A program made the position numbers and the translations under genes. 56,005 bases of DNA, from contig CAJUGS010000019.1 in assembly GCA_910586305.1 (NCBI GenBank), positions 1 to 56,005 on the forward strand, written 5' to 3'. Under the pieces are notes generated by a model. It had not been told where the DNA came from. It saw only the letters and a list, made by a program, of their open reading frames with translations, and ran no database searches. Numbering within the stretch: position 1 is the first letter of the stretch; every line of letters begins with the position of its first letter. Positions 1 to 7,964 of this stretch are shown piece after piece. Origin of the DNA: an uncultured Duncaniella sp. Its GTDB lineage: Bacteria; Bacteroidota; Bacteroidia; Bacteroidales; Muribaculaceae.

Positions 1-88
1 ATTTGAGGACCGCGTCGCCGTCTCTCTGCCAAGCGCCTCCTCAAAGCCCCGCCCCGCCGCTGCGGGGTTTGCTTCTCAAAAGCGAGTG
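1..88 (-). ncRNA. GC-rich structured transcribed region, function unknown, runs off the left edge
   Basis: Downstream of the leftward promoter at 89-120 the sequence is GC-rich and self-complementary, unlike the AT-rich DNA beside it. An 8-base pair stem can form between 2-9 and 38-45, and the C-rich stretch near 46-57 can pair with GCGGGG at 62-67. It holds no convincing open frame in the part visible. It may be the start of a small RNA or a structured 5' leader of a gene beyond the edge. I do not recognise the family. Confidence 0.35.
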
Positions 89-120
89 CAAAGGTAGACA
101 CTTTTCCCCTTACCGCCAAA
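89..120 (-). promoter_or_regulatory. Bacteroidetes-type promoter reading left off the window
   Basis: On the minus strand, TTTG (plus 117-120) is followed after 20 bases by TACCTTTG (plus 89-96). This matches the TTTG-N19-21-TAnnTTTG consensus known for Bacteroides. Transcription would start near 83-85 and run left into the structured sequence. Confidence 0.65.
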
Positions 121-200
121 TTTATTTTGAGTTTTAACAGTTATTTAACATTTGAGAGCGTTATCGCTTACTTTTATATACCTTAATATATAATAAGAAA

Positions 201-232
201 ACCGCTGTGCATCGCAGAAACTGCACAGCGGT
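201..232 (-). terminator. Hairpin terminator of the SGNH hydrolase gene
   Basis: A perfect 10-base pair stem joins 201-210 (ACCGCTGTGC) and 223-232 with a 12-base loop. On the minus strand it is followed by TTTCTTATTA. It lies 37 bases after the stop of the gene at 269-946. Confidence 0.7.
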
Positions 233-268
233 CATCGTCTTAAACTCTTAAAAATTCGCAACTTATCT

Positions 269-946
269 CTATTTCTTAATCTTTGCTGCTACCTGTGAAG
301 CTATCTGTCTCATACCTTCCACCGAAGGATGGCCACTTTTCTTGTCAATATCCTTTAACTTTACCACATCCACTCCATATCTGGAACAGATAGTATCCAC
401 CGATTCATTGATCTCGTCGGAAAGAATATCGTTAAGAATAAAATATATTTTCACATTTGGATATCGAGCCAGCACACCATCCATCAGTTTAGCCATTGCC
501 GGACGGAAGGAATAAAGTTCCTCCGAAGTCCAATCGCCCCACTTATATTCCCCTATAGGCACCTTGGCCCACGAGTCATTGGTGGCACCGAATATAAGAA
601 TAATGTCAGGATTGCCGAGATTAGACATACGGGTTATGAAAGCCCTGTCGGTATAATCCTCCCCGCGATAACCGGTGCGACACACTGTCGAGCCCGAATA
701 AGAATTGTTTATTCCTATCTTATATCCGTGCTCGCGGGCAAGAACCTGCCACCAGGTCTCTCTCACATCCTTGACATCGGTATAGTCGCGCCCGGAGGAA
801 AAATACCACACCTCATTGGACGACGGCTCGACATAATTCTCAAAAGTAGAGTATGAGTCACCGAGAATAGCAATGGTCGGAAGAGTCTGTGCAGATGCAG
901 CACCAACGACCACAAACAGGAGAATTAAGAATACAAACTTTTTCAT
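269..946 (-). CDS. Secreted SGNH/GDSL-family hydrolase
   Basis: A 225-residue protein with an N-terminal signal peptide (residues 1-19, ending ASAQ). It belongs to the SGNH hydrolases, which cleave esters such as acetyl groups on sugars or lipids. The visible blocks are ILGDSYS near residue 27 (block I, nucleophile serine), IFGATND near 118 (block III), and SGHPS near 205 (block V, the aspartate/histidine region, here with histidine before Pro-Ser). The glycine of block II is likely in NNSYSG. It would act in the periplasm or at the cell surface. The substrate cannot be told from sequence. It is transcribed alone, divergent from ilvE, with its own terminator. A TATTTTTG -7 element ends only 4 bases before the ATG. 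Confidence 0.85.
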   Translation of the reverse strand: MKKFVFLILLFVVVGAASAQTLPTIAILGDSYSTFENYVEPSSNEVWYFSSGRDYTDVKDVRETWWQVLAREHGYKIGINNSYSGSTVCRTGYRGEDYTDRAFITRMSNLGNPDIILIFGATNDSWAKVPIGEYKWGDWTSEELYSFRPAMAKLMDGVLARYPNVKIYFILNDILSDEINESVDTICSRYGVDVVKLKDIDKKSGHPSVEGMRQIASQVAAKIKK

Positions 947-950
947 AGCA

Positions 951-958
951 CAAAAATA
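951..958 (-). promoter_or_regulatory. -7 element of the SGNH hydrolase gene
   Basis: Minus-strand TATTTTTG lies 4 bases upstream of the ATG at 946. The expected start of transcription falls at or very near the start codon, which suggests a leaderless or nearly leaderless message. No good -33 element is seen 20 bases further up. Confidence 0.4.
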
Positions 959-979
959 ACACTTTCTCCGAAATTTTAG

Positions 980-987
980 TAATTTTG
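980..987 (+). promoter_or_regulatory. -7 element of ilvE
   Basis: TAATTTTG matches TAnnTTTG and lies 30 bases before the ilvE ATG. The -33 position is not a clear TTTG, so only the -7 box is supported. Confidence 0.5.
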
Positions 988-1017
988 CGACTATAAAATA
1001 TTAAACACTTTACAGAG

Positions 1018-2040
1018 ATGGACAAAGAGATCGACTGGAAAAATCTATCATTTGGCTATATGCCAACTGATTACAACGTCCGCTGCTACTTTCGCGACGG
1101 AAAGTGGGGTGATATAGAAGTGTCGCAGAGCGAGGAAGTCAACCTCCACATCGCCGCAACCTGCCTTCATTACGGACAGGAAATATTCGAAGGCCTGAAG
1201 GCCTTCAGAGGCAAAGACGGCAAAGTGCGCGTGTTCCGCCTTGAGGAAAACGCCAAGCGCATATGCGAATCGGCCAAAGGAATCCTCATGCAACCACTGC
1301 CGGTGGAAAAATTCAAGGAGATGGTGCTCAAGGTCGTGAGCCTCAACGAACGATTCGTCCCCCCCTATGGCTCCGGCGCATCGCTCTACATCAGGCCGCT
1401 TGAACTCGGCATATCCGCACAGGTAGGCGTAAAACCCGCCTCGGAGTATCTCTTCCTCATCCTCGTCACACCGGTGGGACCCTACTTCAAGACCGGATTC
1501 AAACCCACCAATATATGCATCATGCGCCGCTATGACCGAGTGGCACCAAACGGAACCGGACTCTGGAAGGTGGGCGGAAACTATGCAGCATCACTCACAG
1601 CCGGCGAACACGCCCACGAGCTCGGATACTCGGCAGTGCTGTATCTCGATCCCAAAGAGAAGAAATATCTCGACGAGTGCGGACCAGCCAATTTCATCGC
1701 AATCAAGAACGGAGTCTACATAACCCCAGCCTCACAGTCCATACTACCCTCCATCACCAACAAGAGCCTGATGCAATTGGCCGAGGACATGGGTATCAAG
1801 GTAGAATGCCGCCACATCACAGTCGACGAACTTGAGCAGATCGACGAGGCTGCCGCAGTGGGCACCGCAGCTGTGGCCTCGCCCGTGGGCGAGATTGACG
1901 ACCTCGACACCGGAAAGAAGTATATCGTGTCAAAGGACGGACAGCCCGGACCAATCGTCACCCGCCTCTACGAGACCCTCAGAGGCATTCAGCTTGGAGA
2001 AATCGAAGACACTCACGGCTGGTGTACAGTAGTGGAATGA
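1018..2040 (+). CDS. ilvE: Branched-chain amino acid aminotransferase
   Basis: A 340-residue class IV PLP aminotransferase of the longer, eukaryote-like branched-chain type. It swaps the amino group between glutamate and the 2-keto acids of valine, leucine and isoleucine, the last step of their synthesis and the first of their breakdown. The PLP lysine is K184 in GTGLWKVGGNYA. EGLKAFRG near 58 and the C-terminal VGTAAVASPVGEI are typical of the family. The length is normal. It overlaps the next gene by ATGA, so the two are probably translated together. The other ilv genes lie 42 kb away in their own operon (44444-50452). Confidence 0.95.
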   Translation: MDKEIDWKNLSFGYMPTDYNVRCYFRDGKWGDIEVSQSEEVNLHIAATCLHYGQEIFEGLKAFRGKDGKVRVFRLEENAKRICESAKGILMQPLPVEKFKEMVLKVVSLNERFVPPYGSGASLYIRPLELGISAQVGVKPASEYLFLILVTPVGPYFKTGFKPTNICIMRRYDRVAPNGTGLWKVGGNYAASLTAGEHAHELGYSAVLYLDPKEKKYLDECGPANFIAIKNGVYITPASQSILPSITNKSLMQLAEDMGIKVECRHITVDELEQIDEAAAVGTAAVASPVGEIDDLDTGKKYIVSKDGQPGPIVTRLYETLRGIQLGEIEDTHGWCTVVE

Positions 2041-2579
2041 AAGACTATCAGGAAATAATCGACAAGTATTACCCGCCGGACACTCTCCGGCGGGTAATAT
2101 ATATGCGCCATTGCACCCAGGTGGCCGACCTTGCTTTAGAGACAGCACGCAACTGCAACCTCCCACTCGACCCGGACCAGGTGAGATGCGCGGCAATGCT
2201 ACACGACATTGGAATATGCCTCACCGAGGCCACCGACATCGGGTGTGAAGGCACGTCGCCATACATCATGCACGGCCTCCTCGGAGCCGACCTGCTCCGA
2301 AAAGAAGGAATGGACGAAGCATATGCCCGGGTGGCCGAACGCCACACAGGGGCAGGAATAACAGCCGAAGAAGTGACCGAACAAAACCTGCCACTCCCAG
2401 TGGCCGACTATATGCCGGAGACCCTCCTGGAACAGCTCATTTGCTATGCCGACAAATTCTACTCCAAAGGCGGAGACATGAAACGAAAGACTCTGGAAAA
2501 CGTCAGAAGATCAATGGAACGGATATCACAAGCCACACTTCAGCGCTTCAATATCCTACACACCCGCTTTACATCATGA
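2037..2579 (+). CDS. HD-domain protein, probable phosphohydrolase
   Basis: A 180-residue protein starting at the ATG that overlaps the ilvE stop (ATGA, 2037-2040). An in-frame start at 2022 exists but lies inside ilvE and is less likely. The HD metal-binding signature is spread over MRHCTQVADLA (about residue 23), AAMLHDIGI (about 59), the histidine in IMHGLLGA (about 80), ERHTGAG (about 107) and ICYADKFY (about 138), as in small HDIG proteins. Members hydrolyse phosphate esters or nucleotides. The actual substrate is unknown. Coupling to ilvE may be only a shared promoter. Confidence 0.8.
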   Translation: MKDYQEIIDKYYPPDTLRRVIYMRHCTQVADLALETARNCNLPLDPDQVRCAAMLHDIGICLTEATDIGCEGTSPYIMHGLLGADLLRKEGMDEAYARVAERHTGAGITAEEVTEQNLPLPVADYMPETLLEQLICYADKFYSKGGDMKRKTLENVRRSMERISQATLQRFNILHTRFTS

Positions 2580-2614
2580 CACAGGCCAACGCCCACTTAA
2601 TTCTTGTTAAATTC

Positions 2615-2645
2615 TTGGAAACGCGTGGAATATTGAGTACCTTTG
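2615..2645 (+). promoter_or_regulatory. Promoter of greA
   Basis: TTG at 2615-2617, then 20 bases, then TACCTTTG at 2638-2645. Transcription would start near 2650, giving greA a 5' leader of about 120 bases. Confidence 0.6.
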
Positions 2646-2769
2646 CGTCAGAATAAGCACCAAATAATATTGACAAGAAATAGATAGAGTCTCGTGGCAC
2701 TCGCCTCGGGGTTCTAAATTTTTTACGTCAGACCAAACTTGATAATTCACCTCTAAAAACACCATTACC

Positions 2770-3240
2770 ATGGCAATAACTTACATGACCAAGGAAGGTT
2801 ATAAGAAAAAAATGGAAGAAATCGCGTTTCTCGAATCCGTGGAACGTCCCCGTATATCGGCAGCGATAGCCGAAGCCCGCGACAAGGGCGACCTCTCGGA
2901 AAACTCCGAGTATGACGCCGCAAAAGAAGCCCAGGGTATGCTCGAAATGAAAATCTCGCAGCTCAAGGACCTCGTGGCCAACAGCCGCATCATCGACGAA
3001 AGCAAGCTCAATCGCGAGGAGGTACAGATTCTCAACCGCGTCAAGATCAGAAATATCGCCAACGGAATGGAGATGGAATACACCATCGTAGCCGACTCCG
3101 AAGCCAATCTCAAAGAAAAGAAAATCGGATCCTCGACACCAATCGCACAGGGTCTCATAGGCCACAAACTCAACGAGGAAGTGGAAATCAAGGTTCCTGC
3201 CGGACTCATGAAATTCAAGATTGTCGAAATCAACTTCTAA
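2770..3240 (+). CDS. greA: Transcription elongation factor GreA
   Basis: A 156-residue protein of the usual GreA length. The N-terminal half is the antiparallel coiled coil that reaches into the RNA polymerase secondary channel. Its tip carries the acidic pair in DKGDLSENSEYDAAKE (about residues 38-53), which helps the polymerase cut back-tracked RNA. The C-terminal globular domain contains GSSTPIAQGLIGHKLNEEVEI. It is the first gene of a two-gene unit with the HIT protein 15 bases downstream. Confidence 0.95.
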   Translation: MAITYMTKEGYKKKMEEIAFLESVERPRISAAIAEARDKGDLSENSEYDAAKEAQGMLEMKISQLKDLVANSRIIDESKLNREEVQILNRVKIRNIANGMEMEYTIVADSEANLKEKKIGSSTPIAQGLIGHKLNEEVEIKVPAGLMKFKIVEINF

Positions 3241-3255
3241 TACACCGCAGCAACC

Positions 3256-3648
3256 ATGGCAACAATCTTCAGCAGGATAGCCAACGGCGAAATTCCATCC
3301 TACAAGATAGCCGAAGACGAGAAGCACTACGCATTTCTCGACATCAACCCGGTGGCACCGGGCCACGTGCTCGTAATCCCGCGACGTGAGGACGACTACA
3401 TCTTCAACCTCCCGGAGAGCGACTATGCCGACCTCATGGCTTTCGCACGCCGTGTGGCCAAGGCTCAGGAAAAAGCCATCAGCTGCAAGCGTGTGGGAAT
3501 GGCGGTAATCGGACTCGAAGTGCCTCACACCCACATACACCTCATCCCCATCAACAGCGAAGCCGACATGGACTTTTCTAAAAAAATCCAGCTCCAGCCC
3601 GAGGAGATGACAGCAATAGCGGCAGCCATCGCCGAAAAATTCGAATAG
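3256..3648 (+). CDS. HIT-family nucleotide-binding protein
   Basis: A 130-residue histidine-triad protein related to Hint/PKCI. These act as nucleotidyl hydrolases or transferases, for example on adenosine phosphoramidates. The N-terminal TIFSRIANGEIPSYKIAED and INPVAPGHVLVIPRR are typical. The active-site motif is HTHIHLIP near residue 97. It lies 15 bases after greA, in a greA-HIT order also common in other Bacteroidetes (from memory), and ends before a strong terminator. Confidence 0.93.
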   Translation: MATIFSRIANGEIPSYKIAEDEKHYAFLDINPVAPGHVLVIPRREDDYIFNLPESDYADLMAFARRVAKAQEKAISCKRVGMAVIGLEVPHTHIHLIPINSEADMDFSKKIQLQPEEMTAIAAAIAEKFE

Positions 3649-3696
3649 ACAAGACATCAGCCGCACATTTGCCACAGCAACGCGGCATAAACACCA

Positions 3697-3729
3697 CAGA
3701 TAGCGGCCCACAGGCCGCTATCTGCATTT
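3697..3729 (+). terminator. Terminator of the greA-HIT unit
   Basis: A perfect 12-base pair stem joins 3697-3708 (CAGATAGCGGCC) and 3713-3724, with a CACA loop, followed by CATTTA. It lies 48 bases after the HIT stop and before menA. The T tract is short. Confidence 0.7.
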
Positions 3730-3742
3730 ACAGCCATCAAAT

Positions 3743-4621
3743 ATGAAAACCCTATCATGCTGGATTGAGGCAATGAGGCTCCGCACACTTCCGGTCAGCA
3801 TAGCCGGAGTGGTCTACGCAGCCGCAATAGGCCTGGCCACATGGAGATTCTCCATCCGGCCATGGCTTCTATGCCTCATCTTCGCCCTGCTCGCACAGAT
3901 AGCGAGTAATTTTGCCAACGAATACTTCGACTTCCGCGCCGGCCTCGACCGTCCCGGACGCGAAGGACCCCGCCGGGGAGTAACCGAGGGCGATATAACA
4001 CCTCGGGCAATGTTGACAGCCACAATAGCCGTCCTCGCCACAGCCTGCGCCATAGGCATAACAGCAGTGGCCCTCTACGGATCGCCGTGGATGTATGCGG
4101 CCGGAGTCATAATCGCACTCGGCGCACTCGCATACAGCACCGGACCCTACCCGCTCTCGCGCCACGGACTGGGAGAAGTGGCAGTAGTGATATTCTTCGG
4201 CCTCGTACCTGTAACACTCACCTATATGCTCATGGGCGGCCCGTTCGGATGGTGGCTCATAGCAGCGGCCGCAGGCATAGGGCTGATGGGAGCCAACGTC
4301 ATAATAGTCAACAACTACCGTGACCGCGACGACGACATGAACGTGGGAAAACGCACACTCGCAGTCATAATCGGCCGACGCCCGACACTATTCTTATATA
4401 TAGCCAACGGCTTTCTCGCCGCCCTGCTCACATTCCCCGGATGGCTCGCCGTATCACCTGTCGGATGGATATTCCCGTGCATATACATCCTGCTGCACAC
4501 CTCACTGTCGATACTCCTCGGTCGACGCACCGGACGCGCGCTCAACCCGCTGCTCGGAGCCACGGCAATGCTAATGCTCGCCTACTCGGCAGCCTTCCTC
4601 ATGTTCACACTCGCAATGTGA
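3743..4621 (+). CDS. menA: 1,4-dihydroxy-2-naphthoate polyprenyltransferase
   Basis: A 292-residue integral membrane prenyltransferase of the UbiA superfamily. It attaches the polyprenyl tail to dihydroxynaphthoate, the membrane step of menaquinone synthesis. The first Asp-rich motif is NFANEYFDFRAGLD (about residues 55-68). The second is NNYRDRDDDMNVGKRTLAV (about 190-208), whose lysine/arginine-rich end is typical of MenA rather than UbiA. About eight hydrophobic segments are visible. The start follows the greA-HIT terminator directly. No other men gene is in the window. Confidence 0.9.
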   Translation: MKTLSCWIEAMRLRTLPVSIAGVVYAAAIGLATWRFSIRPWLLCLIFALLAQIASNFANEYFDFRAGLDRPGREGPRRGVTEGDITPRAMLTATIAVLATACAIGITAVALYGSPWMYAAGVIIALGALAYSTGPYPLSRHGLGEVAVVIFFGLVPVTLTYMLMGGPFGWWLIAAAAGIGLMGANVIIVNNYRDRDDDMNVGKRTLAVIIGRRPTLFLYIANGFLAALLTFPGWLAVSPVGWIFPCIYILLHTSLSILLGRRTGRALNPLLGATAMLMLAYSAAFLMFTLAM

Positions 4622-4685
4622 ACAATAACACGCCATGTGAAGTTATAAGATTATAGCATTGTAAAACTATTAACCTCACATAATC

Positions 4686-5267
4686 ATGAGCAAGACCCTA
4701 AAGATCACGGGTACGAAAACCGAAAAACTACTCGTGGAATCCTACCTTGCGGAATCCACCGCATATTCACGATACACTTTCTACGCCACACAGGCCGACA
4801 AGGAAGACTACTACCCCATCGGAGAATGCTTCCGCGAGACAGCGGCCAACGAGCTGCGCCACGCCAAAGTATACTTCAAATACCTCCAGGGCGGACAAGT
4901 CAAAGTATCCTCCAAAGTCGATGCAGGTATAATAGGCGACACAGCAACCAACCTCGAGATAGCAGCAAAAGAAGAAAAAGAAGAAGGCTATGAATTCTAC
5001 CGCAAAGCAGCCAAAGTGGCCCGTGCGGAAGGATTCGACGAAATAGCCGACCACTTCCTCGCAATTGCCGACATCGAGGAGCTACACCACAAACGCTTCA
5101 TCACCTACCTCAACCAGGTGAAAGAAGGCACAGTCTGGAAGCGCGACAAACCCATCAAATGGCAATGTCTCGTCTGCGGATATGAATTTGAAGGCACCGA
5201 GCCACCCAAAGAATGTCCCGCCTGCGACCACCCGAGATGCCACTACAAGGCTCTCGATATCGAATAA
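4686..5267 (+). CDS. rbr: Rubrerythrin
   Basis: A 193-residue protein with the two rubrerythrin domains in order. The ferritin-like four-helix bundle (about 1-145) holds the di-iron ligands, with ESYLAES, ETAANELRHAKVYF and EELHHKRF visible. The C-terminal rubredoxin domain has two Cys pairs, CLVCG and CPACD (about 163-182). It reduces hydrogen peroxide to water in the cytoplasm of anaerobes, taking electrons from a rubredoxin or NADH-linked partner. It is monocistronic and ends at a strong two-way terminator shared with the convergent LysR gene. Confidence 0.95.
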   Translation: MSKTLKITGTKTEKLLVESYLAESTAYSRYTFYATQADKEDYYPIGECFRETAANELRHAKVYFKYLQGGQVKVSSKVDAGIIGDTATNLEIAAKEEKEEGYEFYRKAAKVARAEGFDEIADHFLAIADIEELHHKRFITYLNQVKEGTVWKRDKPIKWQCLVCGYEFEGTEPPKECPACDHPRCHYKALDIE

Positions 5268-5282
5268 CCCCACATCCAAAAC

Positions 5283-5323
5283 CATCAGCCCCCGGAGAGG
5301 AATCATCTCTCCGGGGGCTGATG
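5283..5323. terminator. Bidirectional terminator between rubrerythrin and lysR
   Basis: A perfect 17-base pair stem joins 5283-5299 and 5307-5323 with a 7-base loop. It lies between two convergent genes. The T-rich stretch TTATATT follows on the plus side. Confidence 0.75.
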
Positions 5324-5349
5324 TTATATTCCTATCGGCTTGACCCACA

Positions 5350-6252
5350 TCACAGCCACGCATTAGCACGCTCCTTCACCGCAAGCGACTCGCTCAGCAG
5401 TCTCACAAACTCCTGCATAGACCTCTTGTGATAAGAATTCACCAAAGTGTGCACACAGCCCACCATCTCACTCTCCGGAACATCTATAGGCACAGCCTTG
5501 ACCCCCGACTCCTTGTGTATCGACGCCTCGGCCAGAACGGTGACAAGATTGCTCCTCCTCACAAGATCGAGAAGGATATTGGGATCATTAAGCTCTATAT
5601 TGATCTTCAGGTCATAGCGATGCCGATCGAGTATCCGCTCAAGCGCGTTGCGGGCCTGCAACCCCTTGGAAGGCAAAGCCAGCGAATAGCCCGAAAGCTC
5701 CTCCATACCCACACTCTCCTTGCGAGCCAGAGGATGCGAACTGCTCACTATAGCCGCCAGGTAATTCTGAAACAGAGTGTGCGACTCGATACCGGCCATC
5801 GCCACCGACGGTCTGAACGCAAGCACAAAATCCACCTCCCTGCGATAAAGCATATCCATCAGCTCGGCCATAGGCTTATACCACACATTAAGCTTCACAC
5901 CCTTGAACTTCTTCATGAAAGTGAAGATGGTCTCGGTCAGAATCGGACTGAACGAATAGGTCACACCTATATTGAGATTACCCACCAGCACATTCCTCAG
6001 GTCATCCATCCGCTCCCTGCACACATCGGCAGCTCCCACAGTGCGTCTCGCACAGGGCAGAAGCTCACACCCAGCCTCAGTCAGAGCCACACCGTGGCTG
6101 TTACGCACAAACAGACTGGTGTCAAACTCCTGCTCAAGCTGCTTGATCTGCTGCGACAGAGTGCTCTGCGTAACACACAACTCCTTGGCAGCCTCCGAAA
6201 AATTCAGGGTCTCGGCCGTCTTGATGAATGCTCTTAGCTGTCTTAGTTCCAT
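5350..6252 (-). CDS. LysR-family transcriptional regulator
   Basis: A 300-residue protein starting at MELRQLRAF. A TTG three codons upstream (6261) is possible but needs no invoking. The N-terminal winged helix-turn-helix runs from about residue 1 to 60, with LNFSEAAKELCVTQSTLSQQ as its core. The C-terminal periplasmic-binding-like effector domain covers about 90-295. It is the last gene of a leftward run, 11 bases after the exporter subunit at 6264-6773, so it may regulate that exporter. This is inferred from position. I cannot name the effector; the redox cysteines of OxyR are not evident. Confidence 0.9.
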   Translation of the reverse strand: MELRQLRAFIKTAETLNFSEAAKELCVTQSTLSQQIKQLEQEFDTSLFVRNSHGVALTEAGCELLPCARRTVGAADVCRERMDDLRNVLVGNLNIGVTYSFSPILTETIFTFMKKFKGVKLNVWYKPMAELMDMLYRREVDFVLAFRPSVAMAGIESHTLFQNYLAAIVSSSHPLARKESVGMEELSGYSLALPSKGLQARNALERILDRHRYDLKINIELNDPNILLDLVRRSNLVTVLAEASIHKESGVKAVPIDVPESEMVGCVHTLVNSYHKRSMQEFVRLLSESLAVKERANAWL

Positions 6253-6263
6253 AATATGCAAAA

Positions 6264-6773
6264 TTAATCAATTTTTCCATCACATCCATCCTGCCTCGTG
6301 GCACGGAACGACACTTTTTTAAATACGAAAATAGGAATAGTAGCCCCCACCACCATACCCACGATAATGAACAGGCAGGTCAGACCATTATAGGAAAAAA
6401 GATAAAGATAGTGCAGAAACTCATTCTCCCCGCTGTGGAGCACACACATCACCAGGCCGCCAAACGTCTTATAGGCATAGATACCCGGAATCATAGGCAG
6501 CAGCGACGGAAAGAGAAATGTCTCGGCCGGAGTCTTGGCATGGGGAGAAAGCAAGACAGCAAGAACACCCACCACGAGCGCCGCGACAAACGAGGCCGGA
6601 ATTATTGAAAAAATCCCGTCGGTATAATGCATCAGCACAAATCGCAGCGAATGACCGGCCGCAGCTATAGCGGCACAATAATAATAAGCATTGCGCGGAG
6701 GATTACTGATAGCCGAAAAACCGATAGCAGCTATCGCTGCAAACAATGCATCTTCTAAAATTTCAGCAAACAT
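6264..6773 (-). CDS. Threonine/serine exporter, small membrane subunit (ThrE C-terminal type, DUF3815)
   Basis: A 169-residue membrane protein with about five hydrophobic segments. It matches the C-terminal half of ThrE-type exporters, which in many bacteria is a separate protein (like E. coli YjjB). The repeated membrane motif LLPMIPGIYAYKT (about residues 93-105) parallels the VPGIPFLN of the larger subunit. The two subunits probably form one amino-acid or dicarboxylate exporter in the inner membrane. E. coli YjjPB is linked to succinate export, so the substrate is uncertain. It begins 6 bases after the large subunit ends. Confidence 0.88.
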   Translation of the reverse strand: MFAEILEDALFAAIAAIGFSAISNPPRNAYYYCAAIAAAGHSLRFVLMHYTDGIFSIIPASFVAALVVGVLAVLLSPHAKTPAETFLFPSLLPMIPGIYAYKTFGGLVMCVLHSGENEFLHYLYLFSYNGLTCLFIIVGMVVGATIPIFVFKKVSFRATRQDGCDGKID

Positions 6774-6779
6774 AACATC

Positions 6780-7562
6780 TCAGAACATACCCACATTCAT
6801 CAGCTTCATCCCGAGGCAAAGACCTGCCGACAGACAGCACGTCAGGATAGCGGCATCGGTCATACGGCTGAAGAAACAAATATAATGCCCGTCCACCATA
6901 TCGCTGAACGCGTTAAGAAACGGTATTCCGGGCACAAGATAAAGCACACTCGTGGCCATAGCCACATCTGGAGTCCCGCCGAGAGAAAACAGATAGCCCG
7001 CCGCCGCAAGCACCGACGACACAAACGCACAGGCCACAAACGTCACCCTCACGTCCCATTTCGCACCCAGCAGCGTCTGCTTCAGGTAGTATCCAGCCAG
7101 AGTAGCGACAAACACCACACCCACAGCCATCGCATCGCCGCCAAACAGACGGCAGAAAGCACCGTTGGCAAGCGAAGCCGCCACAAGCACCCACCACTTG
7201 TCAGCACAGGGAGTCTGCTTGATTTTCTCAAAAATCCCGCGCGCCTCCACGGGCGACAGACCACAGTCGGCCACCTTCCAGCTGAGCTTGCTCAGCCTCG
7301 TAATCACATTATAGCTAATCAGATTCTTGCCTATGGTAGCTATGAACGTCTCCGAATGTCCGTCACTATCGGTCACCGCGAAATGTATATGGCGGGGCAT
7401 GATGGTCATCGACACATCCATTCCCCACCTCTCCGCCATTCTCTCCACATTCTTCTCAAGCCTGATACAGGTAGCCCCGCTTCGGAGCAGCAGAGCAGCA
7501 TAGTCCGAGAGAAAATGGCCTATGGCATTGACCGAAGCAGTATTAGTCATCACATCCATCAT
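6780..7562 (-). CDS. Threonine/serine exporter, large subunit (ThrE N-terminal type, DUF1212)
   Basis: A 260-residue protein. The soluble N-terminal part (about 1-110) has RSGATCIRLEKNVERMAERWG and the TKLSK-like TRLSKLSW block of DUF1212. About five membrane segments follow, with the family signature YLVPGIPFLNAFSDMVDG near 215. Known relatives are YjjP and the N-terminal half of Corynebacterium ThrE. Start choice among three nearby ATGs (7562, 7559, 7550) is uncertain. The first overlaps the small upstream frame by 20 bases, which would couple their translation. Confidence 0.9.
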   Translation of the reverse strand: MMDVMTNTASVNAIGHFLSDYAALLLRSGATCIRLEKNVERMAERWGMDVSMTIMPRHIHFAVTDSDGHSETFIATIGKNLISYNVITRLSKLSWKVADCGLSPVEARGIFEKIKQTPCADKWWVLVAASLANGAFCRLFGGDAMAVGVVFVATLAGYYLKQTLLGAKWDVRVTFVACAFVSSVLAAAGYLFSLGGTPDVAMATSVLYLVPGIPFLNAFSDMVDGHYICFFSRMTDAAILTCCLSAGLCLGMKLMNVGMF

Positions 7563-7749
7563 CCCACTCTGCTTCGTCCTTCAACCGAGCAGGAACCGGA
7601 CGGTCGCCCGGAATCCATATCTCCTCACGCTCGCTCCCGAGCTCGACAAATCTATGGTGTTTCCTCATCGTCGCCGAGAGCAGTCTCACCAGGATAATTC
7701 CGGCCATAATAGCCACAACGCAAATCCATACAAACATAGCTGAAGTCAT
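7543..7749 (-). CDS. Small single-span membrane protein ahead of the ThrE-like exporter
   Basis: A 68-residue frame starting MTSAMFVWICVV. One membrane helix spans about residues 4-22 and ends at RLLSATMRKHH, positively charged on the inside. A short acidic cytoplasmic tail rich in Glu and Asp follows. It overlaps the start of the exporter gene by 20 bases and sits behind a -7 box. It may be an accessory subunit or coupling peptide of the exporter. I recognise no family. The chance that it is not translated remains. Confidence 0.5.
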   Translation of the reverse strand: MTSAMFVWICVVAIMAGIILVRLLSATMRKHHRFVELGSEREEIWIPGDRPVPARLKDEAEWDDGCDD

Positions 7750-7786
7750 AAGTCGTTTGTTTAAATTGTCACTTTCTATTTCTATG

Positions 7787-7794
7787 CAAAGTAA
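7787..7794 (-). promoter_or_regulatory. Possible -7 element of the exporter-lysR operon
   Basis: Minus-strand TTACTTTG resembles TAnnTTTG and lies 37 bases before the ATG at 7749. A -33 element at the right distance is not seen, so support is modest. Confidence 0.35.
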
Positions 7795-7887
7795 CAACAC
7801 TCAACGCGCAATTTTTTCCCTCAGCCATTGTATTTTTCTATAGCCGCAATCGGTTTTCCCACACCACCCCACCCCCGGTCCACCGGC

Positions 7888-7927
7888 AAAAAACACGGAG
7901 AGGAGAGCGATTCACGCCCTCCTCTCC
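7888..7927 (-). terminator. Intrinsic terminator of the OmpA-like lipoprotein gene
   Basis: A 9-base pair stem joins 7897-7905 and 7919-7927. A GCG/CGC extension closes a 5-base ATTCA loop inside it. On the minus strand the stem is followed within three bases by a run of six T (plus 7888-7893). Confidence 0.85.
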
Positions 7928-7964
7928 CGAGAATTGATGATTATATATTCCTTAGCGTCGTCCT

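Noticed and set aside
2728..3711. A 327-codon frame on the minus strand opposite greA and the HIT gene
   Set aside because: It mirrors codon bias of two clear genes, has no promoter and has unlikely composition (very rich in Phe, Cys, Val, Gly).
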